Below are positions 1 through 6,873 of a stretch of 13,239 bases of DNA, piece after piece. Position numbers and translations under genes: made by a program. Location of the stretch: positions 1 to 13,239 of the forward strand of contig SKGV01000096.1 of assembly GCA_007117275.1 (NCBI GenBank), in the 5' to 3' direction. Origin of the DNA: Methylophaga sp. (GTDB lineage Bacteria; Pseudomonadota; Gammaproteobacteria; Nitrosococcales; Methylophagaceae). Each line of letters begins with the position of its first letter. Position 1 is the stretch's first letter. The notes under the pieces are model-generated. The model did no database searches and was not told the origin of the DNA. It saw nothing but the letters and a program-made list of their open reading frames with translations.

Positions 1-1225
1 CCAGGTCCTGACCATCTATGTAGATCTGGCCGGACGTTGGGATATAGAAGCGAAACAACAATCTGAATAATGTGGTTTTACCCGAGCCGCTCGCACCAAC
101 AATGGCCAGCTTTTGCCCTGAGGTGACCTCAAAGCTTATGTTTTTGAGTATCTTGCGATCGCTGTCATAACCGAAGTTGACGCTATCAAAGCGAACATGG
201 CCGCCTTTGAGTTGCAGCTCAGCTGCATCGGGTAAGTCTTTGACATCTTGCGGCTGTTCAAGAAGACTGAACATCCTTTCCATGTCGGTTAGTGAGTGTC
301 GAATTTCACGATAGACAAAGCCTAAAAAACCCAAGGGTATATAGAGCTGCAGCAGATAGGCATTAACGAGCACCAGATCGCCCAGAGTCAATTCGCCATC
401 AATCACCCCCTGCGCTGCCAGTAGCATAAGCAATGTCAGTCCAATAGCGATGATCACGCCCTGCCCAATATTCATCACCGAAAGTGACATCTGATTTCTA
501 ACTGCAGAGTGTTCCCAGTGAGCCAGCTTTTGATCATAGCGAGCTGCTTCATACGCTTCGTTATTGAAATATTTGACGGTTTCGTAGTTCAGCAGGCTGT
601 CTATCGCCTGATTATTGGCTTGCGAGTCCATTTCATTCATTGCTCGCCGGAATCGCATGCGCCACTCGGTAATCGCCAGCGTGTAAATAACAAACAGCGC
701 AATCGTGCCGGTGGTGATGATGGCAAAAATACTGTCGTAATAAATCAGCAGAATGACCGTGACCAGGGCGATTTCAACGATAGTGGGCAGAATGTTAAAG
801 ATCATGAAATTGAGCAAAAATGTTATGCCTCGGCTACCGCGCTCAATGTCTCTGGAAATGCCACCTGTCTGCCGTTGCAGGTGAAATTTCAATGACAGGT
901 TGTGCAGATGCTGAAATATTTTGCCTGCAATTTGTCTTACTGAACGAAAAATAACCTTGGCAAATAATGCATCGCGCAGTTCGCTCAACACACTACTGGC
1001 TAATCGCAGCGCGCCGTATGCCAACAACAGGATAACCGGAAGATAGATAATTTCCTGCTGTCGAGGGTCGAGCGCATCCACTGCACCCTTGAGTACAACA
1101 GGTACGCCAACATTGGCCAGTTTTGCCAGTGATAGCAGGGCCAGCGCAAACAATACCCGGCCCCGAAATTGCCAGATAAATGGAAGCAGGCTGCGAATAG
1201 CCTTCCAGTCTCGATGAGTTTTCAT
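1..1225 (-). CDS. Atm1-type ABC exporter, N-terminal 408 residues (partial, cut by window edge)
   Basis: This is a half-size ABC exporter with a membrane domain followed by an ATPase domain. It starts at an ATG at 1225 and is open to base 1, so the last roughly 190 residues, including signature motif and Walker B, lie outside the window. Hydrophobic segments cover roughly residues 22-45, 58-75, 135-185 and 255-305. The motif NYETVKYFNNEAYEA at residues 213-227 and RGSRGITFLLNFM at 129-141 are typical of the Atm1/HMT1 subfamily rather than MsbA. The ATPase part begins near residue 335, with an A-loop Tyr at 353 and Walker A GASGSGKTT at 377-385. Family members export glutathione-linked sulfur or metal compounds across the inner membrane; the substrate here is inferred only from the family. 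It is transcribed away from the FmdB-like gene. Confidence 0.88.
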   Translation of the reverse strand, partial: MKTHRDWKAIRSLLPFIWQFRGRVLFALALLSLAKLANVGVPVVLKGAVDALDPRQQEIIYLPVILLLAYGALRLASSVLSELRDALFAKVIFRSVRQIAGKIFQHLHNLSLKFHLQRQTGGISRDIERGSRGITFLLNFMIFNILPTIVEIALVTVILLIYYDSIFAIITTGTIALFVIYTLAITEWRMRFRRAMNEMDSQANNQAIDSLLNYETVKYFNNEAYEAARYDQKLAHWEHSAVRNQMSLSVMNIGQGVIIAIGLTLLMLLAAQGVIDGELTLGDLVLVNAYLLQLYIPLGFLGFVYREIRHSLTDMERMFSLLEQPQDVKDLPDAAELQLKGGHVRFDSVNFGYDSDRKILKNISFEVTSGQKLAIVGASGSGKTTLFRLLFRFYIPTSGQIYIDGQDL

Positions 1226-1373
1226 AACCGTCCAGTTTAGCCTATAGCGGGAAATGAAAGGTCGCTGACATACAAATTAGGTATACTTTGTGAGTTAAAT
1301 CACTTGAAATGCAGCAACGTTGCCGCATATTACCGATTCCTTGTGTGAATCAAACGTTCAGAGGGATTGAAAG
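1226..1373. promoter_or_regulatory. Divergent intergenic region between ABC exporter and FmdB-like gene
   Basis: This 148-base gap separates two divergent genes and should hold promoters for both. On the plus strand a good -10-like hexamer TATACT is at 1282-1287, but the bases 16-18 upstream do not resemble TTGACA, so the assignment is weak. A Shine-Dalgarno-like AGAGGG at 1360-1365 precedes the ATG at 1374 with suitable spacing. I saw no convincing hairpin or operator. Confidence 0.3.
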
Positions 1374-1643
1374 ATGCCTTTTTATGAGTATCGCTGTGAT
1401 GCGTGTGGACACGGTTTTGAAGCTTTACAGAAAATCAGTGATGAACCACTGAAACATTGCCCTGCCTGTGAGGCTCCACAGCTAAGAAAGCTGGTGTCCG
1501 CAGCAGGATTCAGATTGAAAGGTCAAGGTTGGTACGAGACAGATTTTAAATCCGGCAGCAAGAAAAATCTGGCTGAAGTTGCGACAGATTCACCATCGAG
1601 CAGCGCTGTCGCATCCGGTGAGACAGGCTCTGCCTGCCACTGA
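1374..1643 (+). CDS. FmdB-family zinc ribbon protein
   Basis: This 89-residue protein opens with MPFYEYRCDACGH, the standard start of the FmdB family (putative regulatory, single zinc ribbon). Two CxxC pairs, Cys8/Cys11 and Cys29/Cys32, form the zinc site. A conserved stretch follows (GFRLKGQGWYETDFK, residues 45-59), then a low-complexity Ser/Ala/Thr tail. The family name comes from a formamidase-locus regulator, but a molecular role has not been established for most members, so I give none. The start is supported by AGAGGG 8 bases upstream. The stop is 7 bases before the DUF502 gene, and the order FmdB-DUF502-aspS recurs in proteobacteria, which suggests co-transcription. Confidence 0.9.
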   Translation: MPFYEYRCDACGHGFEALQKISDEPLKHCPACEAPQLRKLVSAAGFRLKGQGWYETDFKSGSKKNLAEVATDSPSSSAVASGETGSACH

Positions 1644-1650
1644 TTACTAG

Positions 1651-2304
1651 ATGCGTAAATACCTTATAGCCGGCTTGCTGGTGTGGATGCCGTTGGGAAT
1701 CACATTCCTAGTGGTCAGAGCCGTTGTTGGTTTTCTGGATAAACTGGTGTTGGTCTTGCCTGATGCCTACCAGCCCAGTAACCTTTTCGGCTTTAACATT
1801 CCCGGGCTGGGAGTGCTGATTGCTATTGTACTGGTATTGGCCACGGGCATGTTTATGGCCAACCTGTTGGGTCGAAGACTATTCCATGCATGGGAGTCAG
1901 TACTGGCAAGAATTCCGCTGGTACGCAGCATATACACCGGCGTCAAACAAGTCATGGAGGCCGTTTTGGCAGCCGATGCCAAATCCTTTCGCCGGGTATT
2001 ATTGGTTGAATACCCTCGCAAGGGCGTTTGGAGTTTCGGGTTTATGACGTCATCAGACCTCGGTGAGGTGCAGGATAAAACCGCAGCCGATGTGGTCAGC
2101 GTGTTTGTACCGACGACACCAAACCCGACATCGGGATTTGTGTTGATGGTGCCGGAACATGAAGTCATCTATCTGGACATGAGTGTCGAAGATGGATTGA
2201 AAATGATTATCTCGATGGGGGTAGTCGTGCCAGACAATACGCTCTACAGACTAAAACAAGCACATGCCGGTGCTCCAGAGCAACCGGATAAGGAGCGCCA
2301 GTAA
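1651..2304 (+). CDS. DUF502 family inner-membrane protein
   Basis: This 217-residue protein begins MRKYLIAGLLVWMPLGIT, which I recognise as the DUF502 family. Two hydrophobic segments, about residues 5-28 and 52-76, would anchor it in the inner membrane. The conserved core follows, with IPLVRSIYTGVKQ at 108-120, then the motif VFVPTTPNPTSGFV at 151-164, and a polar C-terminal tail. The biochemical function is unknown and I do not propose one. There is no clear Shine-Dalgarno sequence, and the ATG lies 7 bases after the preceding stop, so translation probably depends on ribosomes finishing the FmdB-like gene. The stop codon lies inside a small hairpin before aspS. Confidence 0.88.
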   Translation: MRKYLIAGLLVWMPLGITFLVVRAVVGFLDKLVLVLPDAYQPSNLFGFNIPGLGVLIAIVLVLATGMFMANLLGRRLFHAWESVLARIPLVRSIYTGVKQVMEAVLAADAKSFRRVLLVEYPRKGVWSFGFMTSSDLGEVQDKTAADVVSVFVPTTPNPTSGFVLMVPEHEVIYLDMSVEDGLKMIISMGVVVPDNTLYRLKQAHAGAPEQPDKERQ

Positions 2305-2327
2305 AAGCAACTGGCTGTTAATTTATT
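2297..2327 (+). terminator. Weak hairpin with T-rich tail between DUF502 gene and aspS
   Basis: GCCAGT (2297-2302) and ACTGGC (2310-2315) form a perfect 6-bp stem with a 7-base loop. The tail TGTTAATTTATT is T-rich but interrupted. The DUF502 stop codon lies partly in the stem and loop. It could be a leaky terminator or attenuator reducing read-through into aspS, or chance; the stem is short for an efficient terminator. Confidence 0.35.
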
Positions 2328-2352
2328 CTAATCAGATAACGTTGGAAATTTT

Positions 2353-4137
2353 ATGCGTAGCCATTATTGCGGCGATGTGAACGAATCTTTAGTAGGGCAA
2401 ACTGTAACAGTGGCAGGCTGGATGCATCGCCGGCGCGACCACGGCGGTGTCATATTCATCGATCTGCGTGATCGTGAAGGGCTGGTGCAGGTGGTTTGCA
2501 ATCCTGAAGATGTTGAAAGTTTTGCAGTTGCTGAAAAAGTCCGCAGCGAATACGTCCTGCAAATCAAAGGCGAAGTTAAATTGCGACCTGCTGGCAGCGA
2601 AAATACCGACTTGCGCAGTGGCAAAATCGAGCTGATTGCCAGCCGCGTTGAAATTCTCAACAGTTCTGAAACTCCACCATTCCCTCTGAACGAGCAGGCA
2701 GAAGTCAACGAGGATATTCGCCTGCGCCATCGTTATATCGATCTGCGAAGACCGGAAATGCTGCAAAAACTGCGTTTCCGTTCAATGATCACTCGTCAGT
2801 TAAGGCAATACCTGGACGCTAAAGGGTTTCTGGATATTGAAACACCCATTCTGACCAAGGCGACCCCCGAGGGTGCTCGTGATTATCTGGTGCCAAGCCG
2901 AACGCATCAAGGCGAGTTTTTTGCGCTGCCGCAATCACCGCAACTGTTCAAGCAACTGTTGATGGTGTCTGGCATGGATCGTTACTACCAAGTGGTTCGA
3001 TGCTTCCGCGATGAAGATTTGCGTGCTGATCGCCAGCCAGAATTCACCCAGCTCGATATTGAAACCTCGTTTGTCGAGGAAGAAGCGCTGATGGATCTGA
3101 TGGAAGAAATGATCCGGGATCTATTCGCCAATGTACTGGAACAACCTTTACCCAAACCTTTCCCACGAATGCCTTATGCAGAAGCCATGGAGCGTTTTGG
3201 CAGTGACAAGCCGGACTTGCGAATCCCGCTTGAGTTGGTAGAAGTTGGCGATCTGATGAAAGCGGTGGATTTCAAGGTGTTTTCAGGTCCTGCCAGTGAT
3301 GCGCATGGCCGGGTCGCGGCTTTGAGAGTACCAGGTGGTAATGAGCTGAGCCGTAAAGAGATTGATGATTACACCAAGTATGTTGGCATTTATGGTGCTA
3401 AGGGATTGGCCTACATCAAAATTAACGACATCAGCGCAGGCCGAGAGGGTTTGCAATCACCCATTTTGAAATTCCTACCAGACGAGGTGGTCGAAGCTAT
3501 TTTACAAAGAACAGGCGCTCAGGCCGGTGATCTGGTGTTCTTTGGTGCGGACAAAGCCACCATTGTCAATGAGGCGCTCGGCGCATTGCGAGTCAAACTG
3601 GGCCATGACCTCAACATGGTCGAACATGGCTGGAAACCTTTATGGGTGGTTGAGTTCCCAATGTTTGAGTGGGATGACAAAACTCAGCGCTGGTATGCAC
3701 TGCATCATCCCTTCACCGCACCGCGTGTTGAAGATGAGTCGTTGCTTGAGACAGATCCGGGCCGCTGTCTATCACGCGCCTATGACATGGTGCTCAACGG
3801 CACAGAATTAGGTGGTGGTTCAATGCGTATCCACAAAACCGAACTCCAACAAAAGGTCTTCAGAATGCTGGGTATTAGTGATGAAGAAGCAACAGAAAAA
3901 TTCGGCTTTTTGTTGCAGGCGCTGAAGTATGGTTGCCCTCCTCATGGCGGTCTGGCATTCGGCCTGGATCGTTTGGCGATGTTGATGACTGGCTCGGCCT
4001 CTATTCGTGACGTCATGGCATTTCCAAAAACCCAGTCGGCGGCTTGCTTGCTGACAGATGCTCCGGGTGCTGTCAGTGAGGAACAACTGAAAGAGCTGAA
4101 TATTCGTTTACGAAAATTGCCGGGCACAGACGCCTAA
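2353..4137 (+). CDS. aspS: Aspartyl-tRNA synthetase (bacterial type, probably non-discriminating)
   Basis: This 594-residue class II synthetase attaches aspartate to tRNA in the cytoplasm. An N-terminal OB-fold anticodon-binding domain covers about residues 1-105. Class II motif 2 lies in the stretch FRDEDLRADRQPEFTQ near residues 218-233. The bacterial GAD insertion spans about 290-420, and motif 3, GLAFGLDRL, is near 534-542. Length and sequence match E. coli (590 aa) and Pseudomonas throughout. Residue 30 is His (RRRDHGG) and residue 81 is Gly (RPAGS). E. coli, a discriminating enzyme, has Leu at the first position, whereas the non-discriminating P. aeruginosa enzyme has His and Gly. This suggests the enzyme also makes Asp-tRNA(Asn) for amidation by GatCAB (inference). 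The ATG at 2353 has GGAAA just upstream. nadA follows 17 bases after the stop. Confidence 0.97.
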   Translation: MRSHYCGDVNESLVGQTVTVAGWMHRRRDHGGVIFIDLRDREGLVQVVCNPEDVESFAVAEKVRSEYVLQIKGEVKLRPAGSENTDLRSGKIELIASRVEILNSSETPPFPLNEQAEVNEDIRLRHRYIDLRRPEMLQKLRFRSMITRQLRQYLDAKGFLDIETPILTKATPEGARDYLVPSRTHQGEFFALPQSPQLFKQLLMVSGMDRYYQVVRCFRDEDLRADRQPEFTQLDIETSFVEEEALMDLMEEMIRDLFANVLEQPLPKPFPRMPYAEAMERFGSDKPDLRIPLELVEVGDLMKAVDFKVFSGPASDAHGRVAALRVPGGNELSRKEIDDYTKYVGIYGAKGLAYIKINDISAGREGLQSPILKFLPDEVVEAILQRTGAQAGDLVFFGADKATIVNEALGALRVKLGHDLNMVEHGWKPLWVVEFPMFEWDDKTQRWYALHHPFTAPRVEDESLLETDPGRCLSRAYDMVLNGTELGGGSMRIHKTELQQKVFRMLGISDEEATEKFGFLLQALKYGCPPHGGLAFGLDRLAMLMTGSASIRDVMAFPKTQSAACLLTDAPGAVSEEQLKELNIRLRKLPGTDA

Positions 4138-4154
4138 ACTCAGGGGAGGAGCTC

Positions 4155-5267
4155 ATGGCCACACATGCACTCGAAAAAGCCATACCATTTGAACAGTATT
4201 TTTCAATCGATGATCACACCTGTGATGCGCGTATTGCAGCTGCCAAGGAAAAACTGGGCGATGATCTTGTCATTCTGGGACATCACTACCAACGAAATGA
4301 AGTCTTCAAGCATGCTGACTATTCGGGTGACTCACTGAAGTTGTCTCGGAATGCGGCATCATCAGATGCAAAATACATTGTTTTTTGTGGTGTTCATTTC
4401 ATGGCCGAGGTGGCAGATATTCTATCTCGTCCCGATCAGATTGCGATTTTGCCGGATATGGCGGCCGGTTGTTCAATGGCGGATATGGCAAATCGGGTCA
4501 ATGTTGATAGGGCATGGCAGGAAATGACTGAGGTGTTGAATCCTGATGAATTGATCACACCGATCACCTACATTAACTCCGCAGCCGATTTGAAGTCATT
4601 TTGCGGTAAGCATGGTGGCATTGTTTGCACGTCAACCAATGCGCCACATGTGTTGGAGTGGGCTTTCGATCGCAGAGAAAAAATCCTGTTTTTCCCAGAT
4701 CAGCATCTGGGACGAAATACTAGCTACAAAATGGGCATTCCACTTGAGGAGATGGTGGTATGGGATTTTGACAAACCACTTGGCGGGCTGACCCCTGAGC
4801 AACTCAAAGCAGCAAAAATGATTCTTTGGAAAGGGTTTTGCTCGGTACACCAGATGTTTCAGCCGCAGCAAATTGACAATTTCCTGGCTAAGTATCCTGA
4901 CACCCGTGTGATCTCCCATCCGGAGTGCAGCTTCGAAGTGTGCCAGAAGTCTGACTTTGTGGGCTCAACTGAGTTCATCGTCAAGACTATCGCTGACAGT
5001 AAGTCAAATACACGCTGGCTGGTAGGCACGGAACTCAATCTGGTAAACCGCTTGCATGAACAATTTCAGCATGAAGGTAAATCGGTTCATTTCATGTCGC
5101 CGACCGTGTGCATGTGTTCGACTATGTTCCGCGTTGACCCTCAGCATTTGCTCTGGGTATTGGAAAACCTGCTCGAAGGTCATGTCGTCAATCAGATCTC
5201 CGTCGATGCTCTGACGGCTGCTGAAGCCAAGCTGGCGCTAGATCGCATGCTGGATTTGCCAATCTGA
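4155..5267 (+). CDS. nadA: Quinolinate synthase, long form
   Basis: This 370-residue enzyme condenses iminoaspartate with dihydroxyacetone phosphate to give quinolinate, the NAD precursor, using a [4Fe-4S] cluster in the cytoplasm. Likely cluster ligands, by alignment to E. coli and B. subtilis NadA from memory, are Cys106 (AAGCSMADM), Cys228 (KGFCSVHQMF) and Cys319 or Cys321 (TVCMCSTMF). Substrate-binding motifs include GHHYQRNEV at 42-50 and HPECSFEV at 255-262. Between the first and second ligands it has about 35 more residues than the E. coli enzyme, which places it in the longer Bacillus-like class. A strong GGGGAGGAG Shine-Dalgarno lies upstream of the ATG. It follows aspS by 17 bases and precedes the zinc-finger gene by 13. 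The partner gene nadB is not in the window. Confidence 0.95.
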   Translation: MATHALEKAIPFEQYFSIDDHTCDARIAAAKEKLGDDLVILGHHYQRNEVFKHADYSGDSLKLSRNAASSDAKYIVFCGVHFMAEVADILSRPDQIAILPDMAAGCSMADMANRVNVDRAWQEMTEVLNPDELITPITYINSAADLKSFCGKHGGIVCTSTNAPHVLEWAFDRREKILFFPDQHLGRNTSYKMGIPLEEMVVWDFDKPLGGLTPEQLKAAKMILWKGFCSVHQMFQPQQIDNFLAKYPDTRVISHPECSFEVCQKSDFVGSTEFIVKTIADSKSNTRWLVGTELNLVNRLHEQFQHEGKSVHFMSPTVCMCSTMFRVDPQHLLWVLENLLEGHVVNQISVDALTAAEAKLALDRMLDLPI

Positions 5268-5280
5268 GGAGAGCAGGTCA

Positions 5281-5475
5281 ATGACTGAGTCTACTCAAGC
5301 CTGCACACAACGCAGTTATCAAATCACCAAGCAGGACCTACCTCTGAGTTGTCCTCTACCCTCGATGTCCGTCTGGAATGCCCACCCAAGGGTGTATCTG
5401 GATATTGAAAGTCATGGCGAAATAATCTGCCCGTATTGCGGCACTCATTACACATTACAGTCTGCTGAGTCATGA
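5281..5475 (+). CDS. Small CHCC zinc-finger protein (zf-CHCC family)
   Basis: This 64-residue protein carries a zf-CHCC pattern: Cys24 (LSCPLP), His35 (NAHPRVYLDI, 34-43), then Cys50 and Cys53 (CPYCGTHY, 50-57). The family is related to the zinc-binding C-terminal part of the mitochondrial complex I subunit NDUFS6. In bacteria these are free-standing small proteins of unknown role, so I assign no function. GAGGAG at the end of nadA is a suitable ribosome binding site for the ATG at 5281. The stop overlaps the mutT start codon (ATGA at 5472-5475), which implies translational coupling and one transcript with nadA. Confidence 0.85.
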   Translation: MTESTQACTQRSYQITKQDLPLSCPLPSMSVWNAHPRVYLDIESHGEIICPYCGTHYTLQSAES

Positions 5476-5855
5476 TCCACGTCGCAGTGGCCGTCATTGT
5501 TAACGACTTGCAGCAAGTGCTGATAACCCGTCGCCATCAACATCAACATCAAGGAAATTTATGGGAATTTCCCGGGGGAAAATGTGAGCCCGGTGAACAG
5601 GTGTTAGATGCTTTGAAACGAGAGATTTTGGAAGAGGTTGGTTTATCCGTGATCTCGGCAGAGCCTCTACTTAAAGTGCCCTTTGATTATGGTGATAGAC
5701 AAGTTTTACTGGATGTTTGGCGAGTGTCCGAGTATCTCGGGCAAGCACAAGCTCGTGAAGGTCAAGCCATGCATTGGTGTGCGTTGAACATGCTTGATGA
5801 CTATGACTTTCCGGCAGCCAATCTGGCTATTATTGAGACAGTAAAACGGGCTTAG
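5472..5855 (+). CDS. mutT: MutT, 8-oxo-dGTP diphosphatase (Nudix hydrolase)
   Basis: This 127-residue protein is close to E. coli MutT (129 aa) in length and layout. It hydrolyses 8-oxo-dGTP to the monophosphate and so prevents A:T to C:G transversions. The Nudix box is complete at residues 36-58: Gly36, Glu42, Arg50-Glu51, Glu54-Glu55 and Gly57 occupy the required GX5EX7REUXEEXGU positions. Other MutT-like marks are the RR pair at 20-21, EFPGGK at 32-37 and DDYDFPAAN near 109-117. It lacks the C-terminal ThiE-like domain seen in some pseudomonad MutT proteins. The ATG overlaps the stop of the zinc-finger gene, and no separate Shine-Dalgarno is evident. The stop codon overlaps the convergent yacG stop. 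Confidence 0.95.
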   Translation: MIHVAVAVIVNDLQQVLITRRHQHQHQGNLWEFPGGKCEPGEQVLDALKREILEEVGLSVISAEPLLKVPFDYGDRQVLLDVWRVSEYLGQAQAREGQAMHWCALNMLDDYDFPAANLAIIETVKRA

Positions 5856-6031
5856 TGTCTGGGTTCATCTTCCGGTTCGAATGATGGCTCACCTGCGATA
5901 CGGTGTTTTTCAGCTGCCCAGTCACCCAAGTCAATCAGTTTACAGCGTTCACAACAGAATGGCCGCCACGTCGCTTCATCGTTCCAGGTAACGTTTTTGC
6001 CACAGGTCGGGCACTGAACAACATTTAGCAT
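5852..6031 (-). CDS. yacG: YacG, zinc-binding DNA gyrase inhibitor
   Basis: Reading leftward from the ATG at 6031 gives 59 residues starting MLNVVQCPTCGK and ending in a TAA at 5854-5852. Four cysteines, Cys7, Cys10, Cys26 and Cys30 (PFCCERCKLIDLGDW, 24-38), match the YacG zinc finger. The E. coli protein is about 65 aa, binds one zinc and the GyrB C-terminal region, and inhibits gyrase. The acidic tail (EPEDEP, 52-57) is also usual. The gene starts 8 bases after the zapD stop and should share its transcript. It converges on mutT with 4 shared bases at the stops, leaving no room for a terminator between the two genes. Confidence 0.93.
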   Translation of the reverse strand: MLNVVQCPTCGKNVTWNDEATWRPFCCERCKLIDLGDWAAEKHRIAGEPSFEPEDEPRH

Positions 6032-6039
6032 GGCGTTGC

Positions 6040-6810
6040 TTACATCGCACAGCAGCTGAGTTCGAAGTTAACATCGTCCGTAATTTGCTGCGGACGACTA
6101 TCAACATCAAACTGCATGAAACGAACAGTGAATCGATGTTTTCCACCACTGATTTCCGGGTAAAACGGACTGTCTTCGGGAAGTTTGACTCGGATTAACT
6201 GATGCGGCTGATTCGCATCCAGCGACTGTTGAAAAAACCCGGCCTCTGCCCGCGCAGGTGAAAAACAGATACTCTGGCGAATTAGCCGCAGCGTGATTTC
6301 AATGGCCGCTCTGGCAGCAACAAAGTTTTCCAGCCACTGTTGAATTTTTTGTTGCCGTTGCTGCGTACTAGAGTGCTGTAACCAGAAATGATAGTCCGGT
6401 AAGTCAAAGTCACAGGTACCACCGGCAATGCTTGAGCGCTGGCGGATACTGTACAGGAAATCATTTTCTTTCAGCGCCTGACCAATCGCTGATTTTTTCA
6501 GATGCAAGGAATCTAATGTCTGATCAAGCTCGGCTAACAGATCGTCCAGCATAGTTCTATCAACGCCGGGAATGTTTTCAAGGGCAGTAAGATTGGTGAT
6601 CAACCGTTCAATTTCCTTGATGATTTCTGCCTTGATATCACCGCGTTCAAAGACAGTGACTATCGAAAGCATGGCATCAATAGCCTCACGATGATGCATT
6701 TGAGATGTGCCACTGAGTGCATGAGCACTTCTGGCGAACAGAAACTCTAGACGCAGAAAGGTGCGGATTCGTTCGTTTAGGGGCTGTTCGTAAACAATGA
6801 ATTCAGACAC
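6040..6810 (-). CDS. zapD: ZapD, FtsZ-associated cell division protein
   Basis: This 256-residue protein carries the family hallmark YEQPLNERIRTFLRLEFLF at residues 7-25, and its length fits (E. coli 247 aa). It lies within the usual coaE-zapD-yacG order. ZapD is a cytoplasmic dimer that bridges FtsZ protofilaments and stabilises the division ring. The start is a GTG at 6810-6808. An in-frame TGA lies two codons upstream and the conserved motif begins at residue 7, so no other start is reasonable. The ribosome binding site is poor. A candidate promoter lies in the 63-base gap after coaE, so the gene may be transcribed separately from the pil-coaE block. Confidence 0.94.
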   Translation of the reverse strand: MSEFIVYEQPLNERIRTFLRLEFLFARSAHALSGTSQMHHREAIDAMLSIVTVFERGDIKAEIIKEIERLITNLTALENIPGVDRTMLDDLLAELDQTLDSLHLKKSAIGQALKENDFLYSIRQRSSIAGGTCDFDLPDYHFWLQHSSTQQRQQKIQQWLENFVAARAAIEITLRLIRQSICFSPARAEAGFFQQSLDANQPHQLIRVKLPEDSPFYPEISGGKHRFTVRFMQFDVDSRPQQITDDVNFELSCCAM

Positions 6811-6843
6811 AGATCAATAATCTTGAAAGACGCCAATGTCGCT

Positions 6844-6872
6844 ATTGTCTCTGACATTCATCAGTGTGGCAA
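6844..6872 (-). promoter_or_regulatory. Candidate sigma-70 promoter for zapD-yacG
   Basis: On the minus strand, TTGCCA (6872-6867, 5 of 6 matches to TTGACA) and GACAAT (6849-6844, 4 of 6 to TATAAT) are separated by exactly 17 bases, in the short gap after coaE. An inverted repeat, AATGTC 6835-6840 with GACATT 6853-6858, overlaps it. It would give a short leader before the GTG of zapD. It was found by eye only. Confidence 0.35.
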
Positions 6873-6873
6873 C

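Noticed and set aside
509..895. A 128-codon plus-strand open frame within the left-edge region.
   Set aside because: The minus strand here encodes a continuous Atm1-type ABC exporter with conserved motifs; the plus frame is its shadow.
1767..2168. A 133-codon minus-strand open frame inside the DUF502 gene.
   Set aside because: It is a shadow of a well-supported gene, with a low-complexity Ser/Thr-rich product and no recognisable family.
5535..5552. Three tandem CATCAA hexamers in mutT, coding HQHQHQ.
   Set aside because: It aligns without insertion to the His-containing segment before EFPGG in other MutT proteins, so it is not a recent repeat expansion; three copies are too few to call a functional microsatellite.
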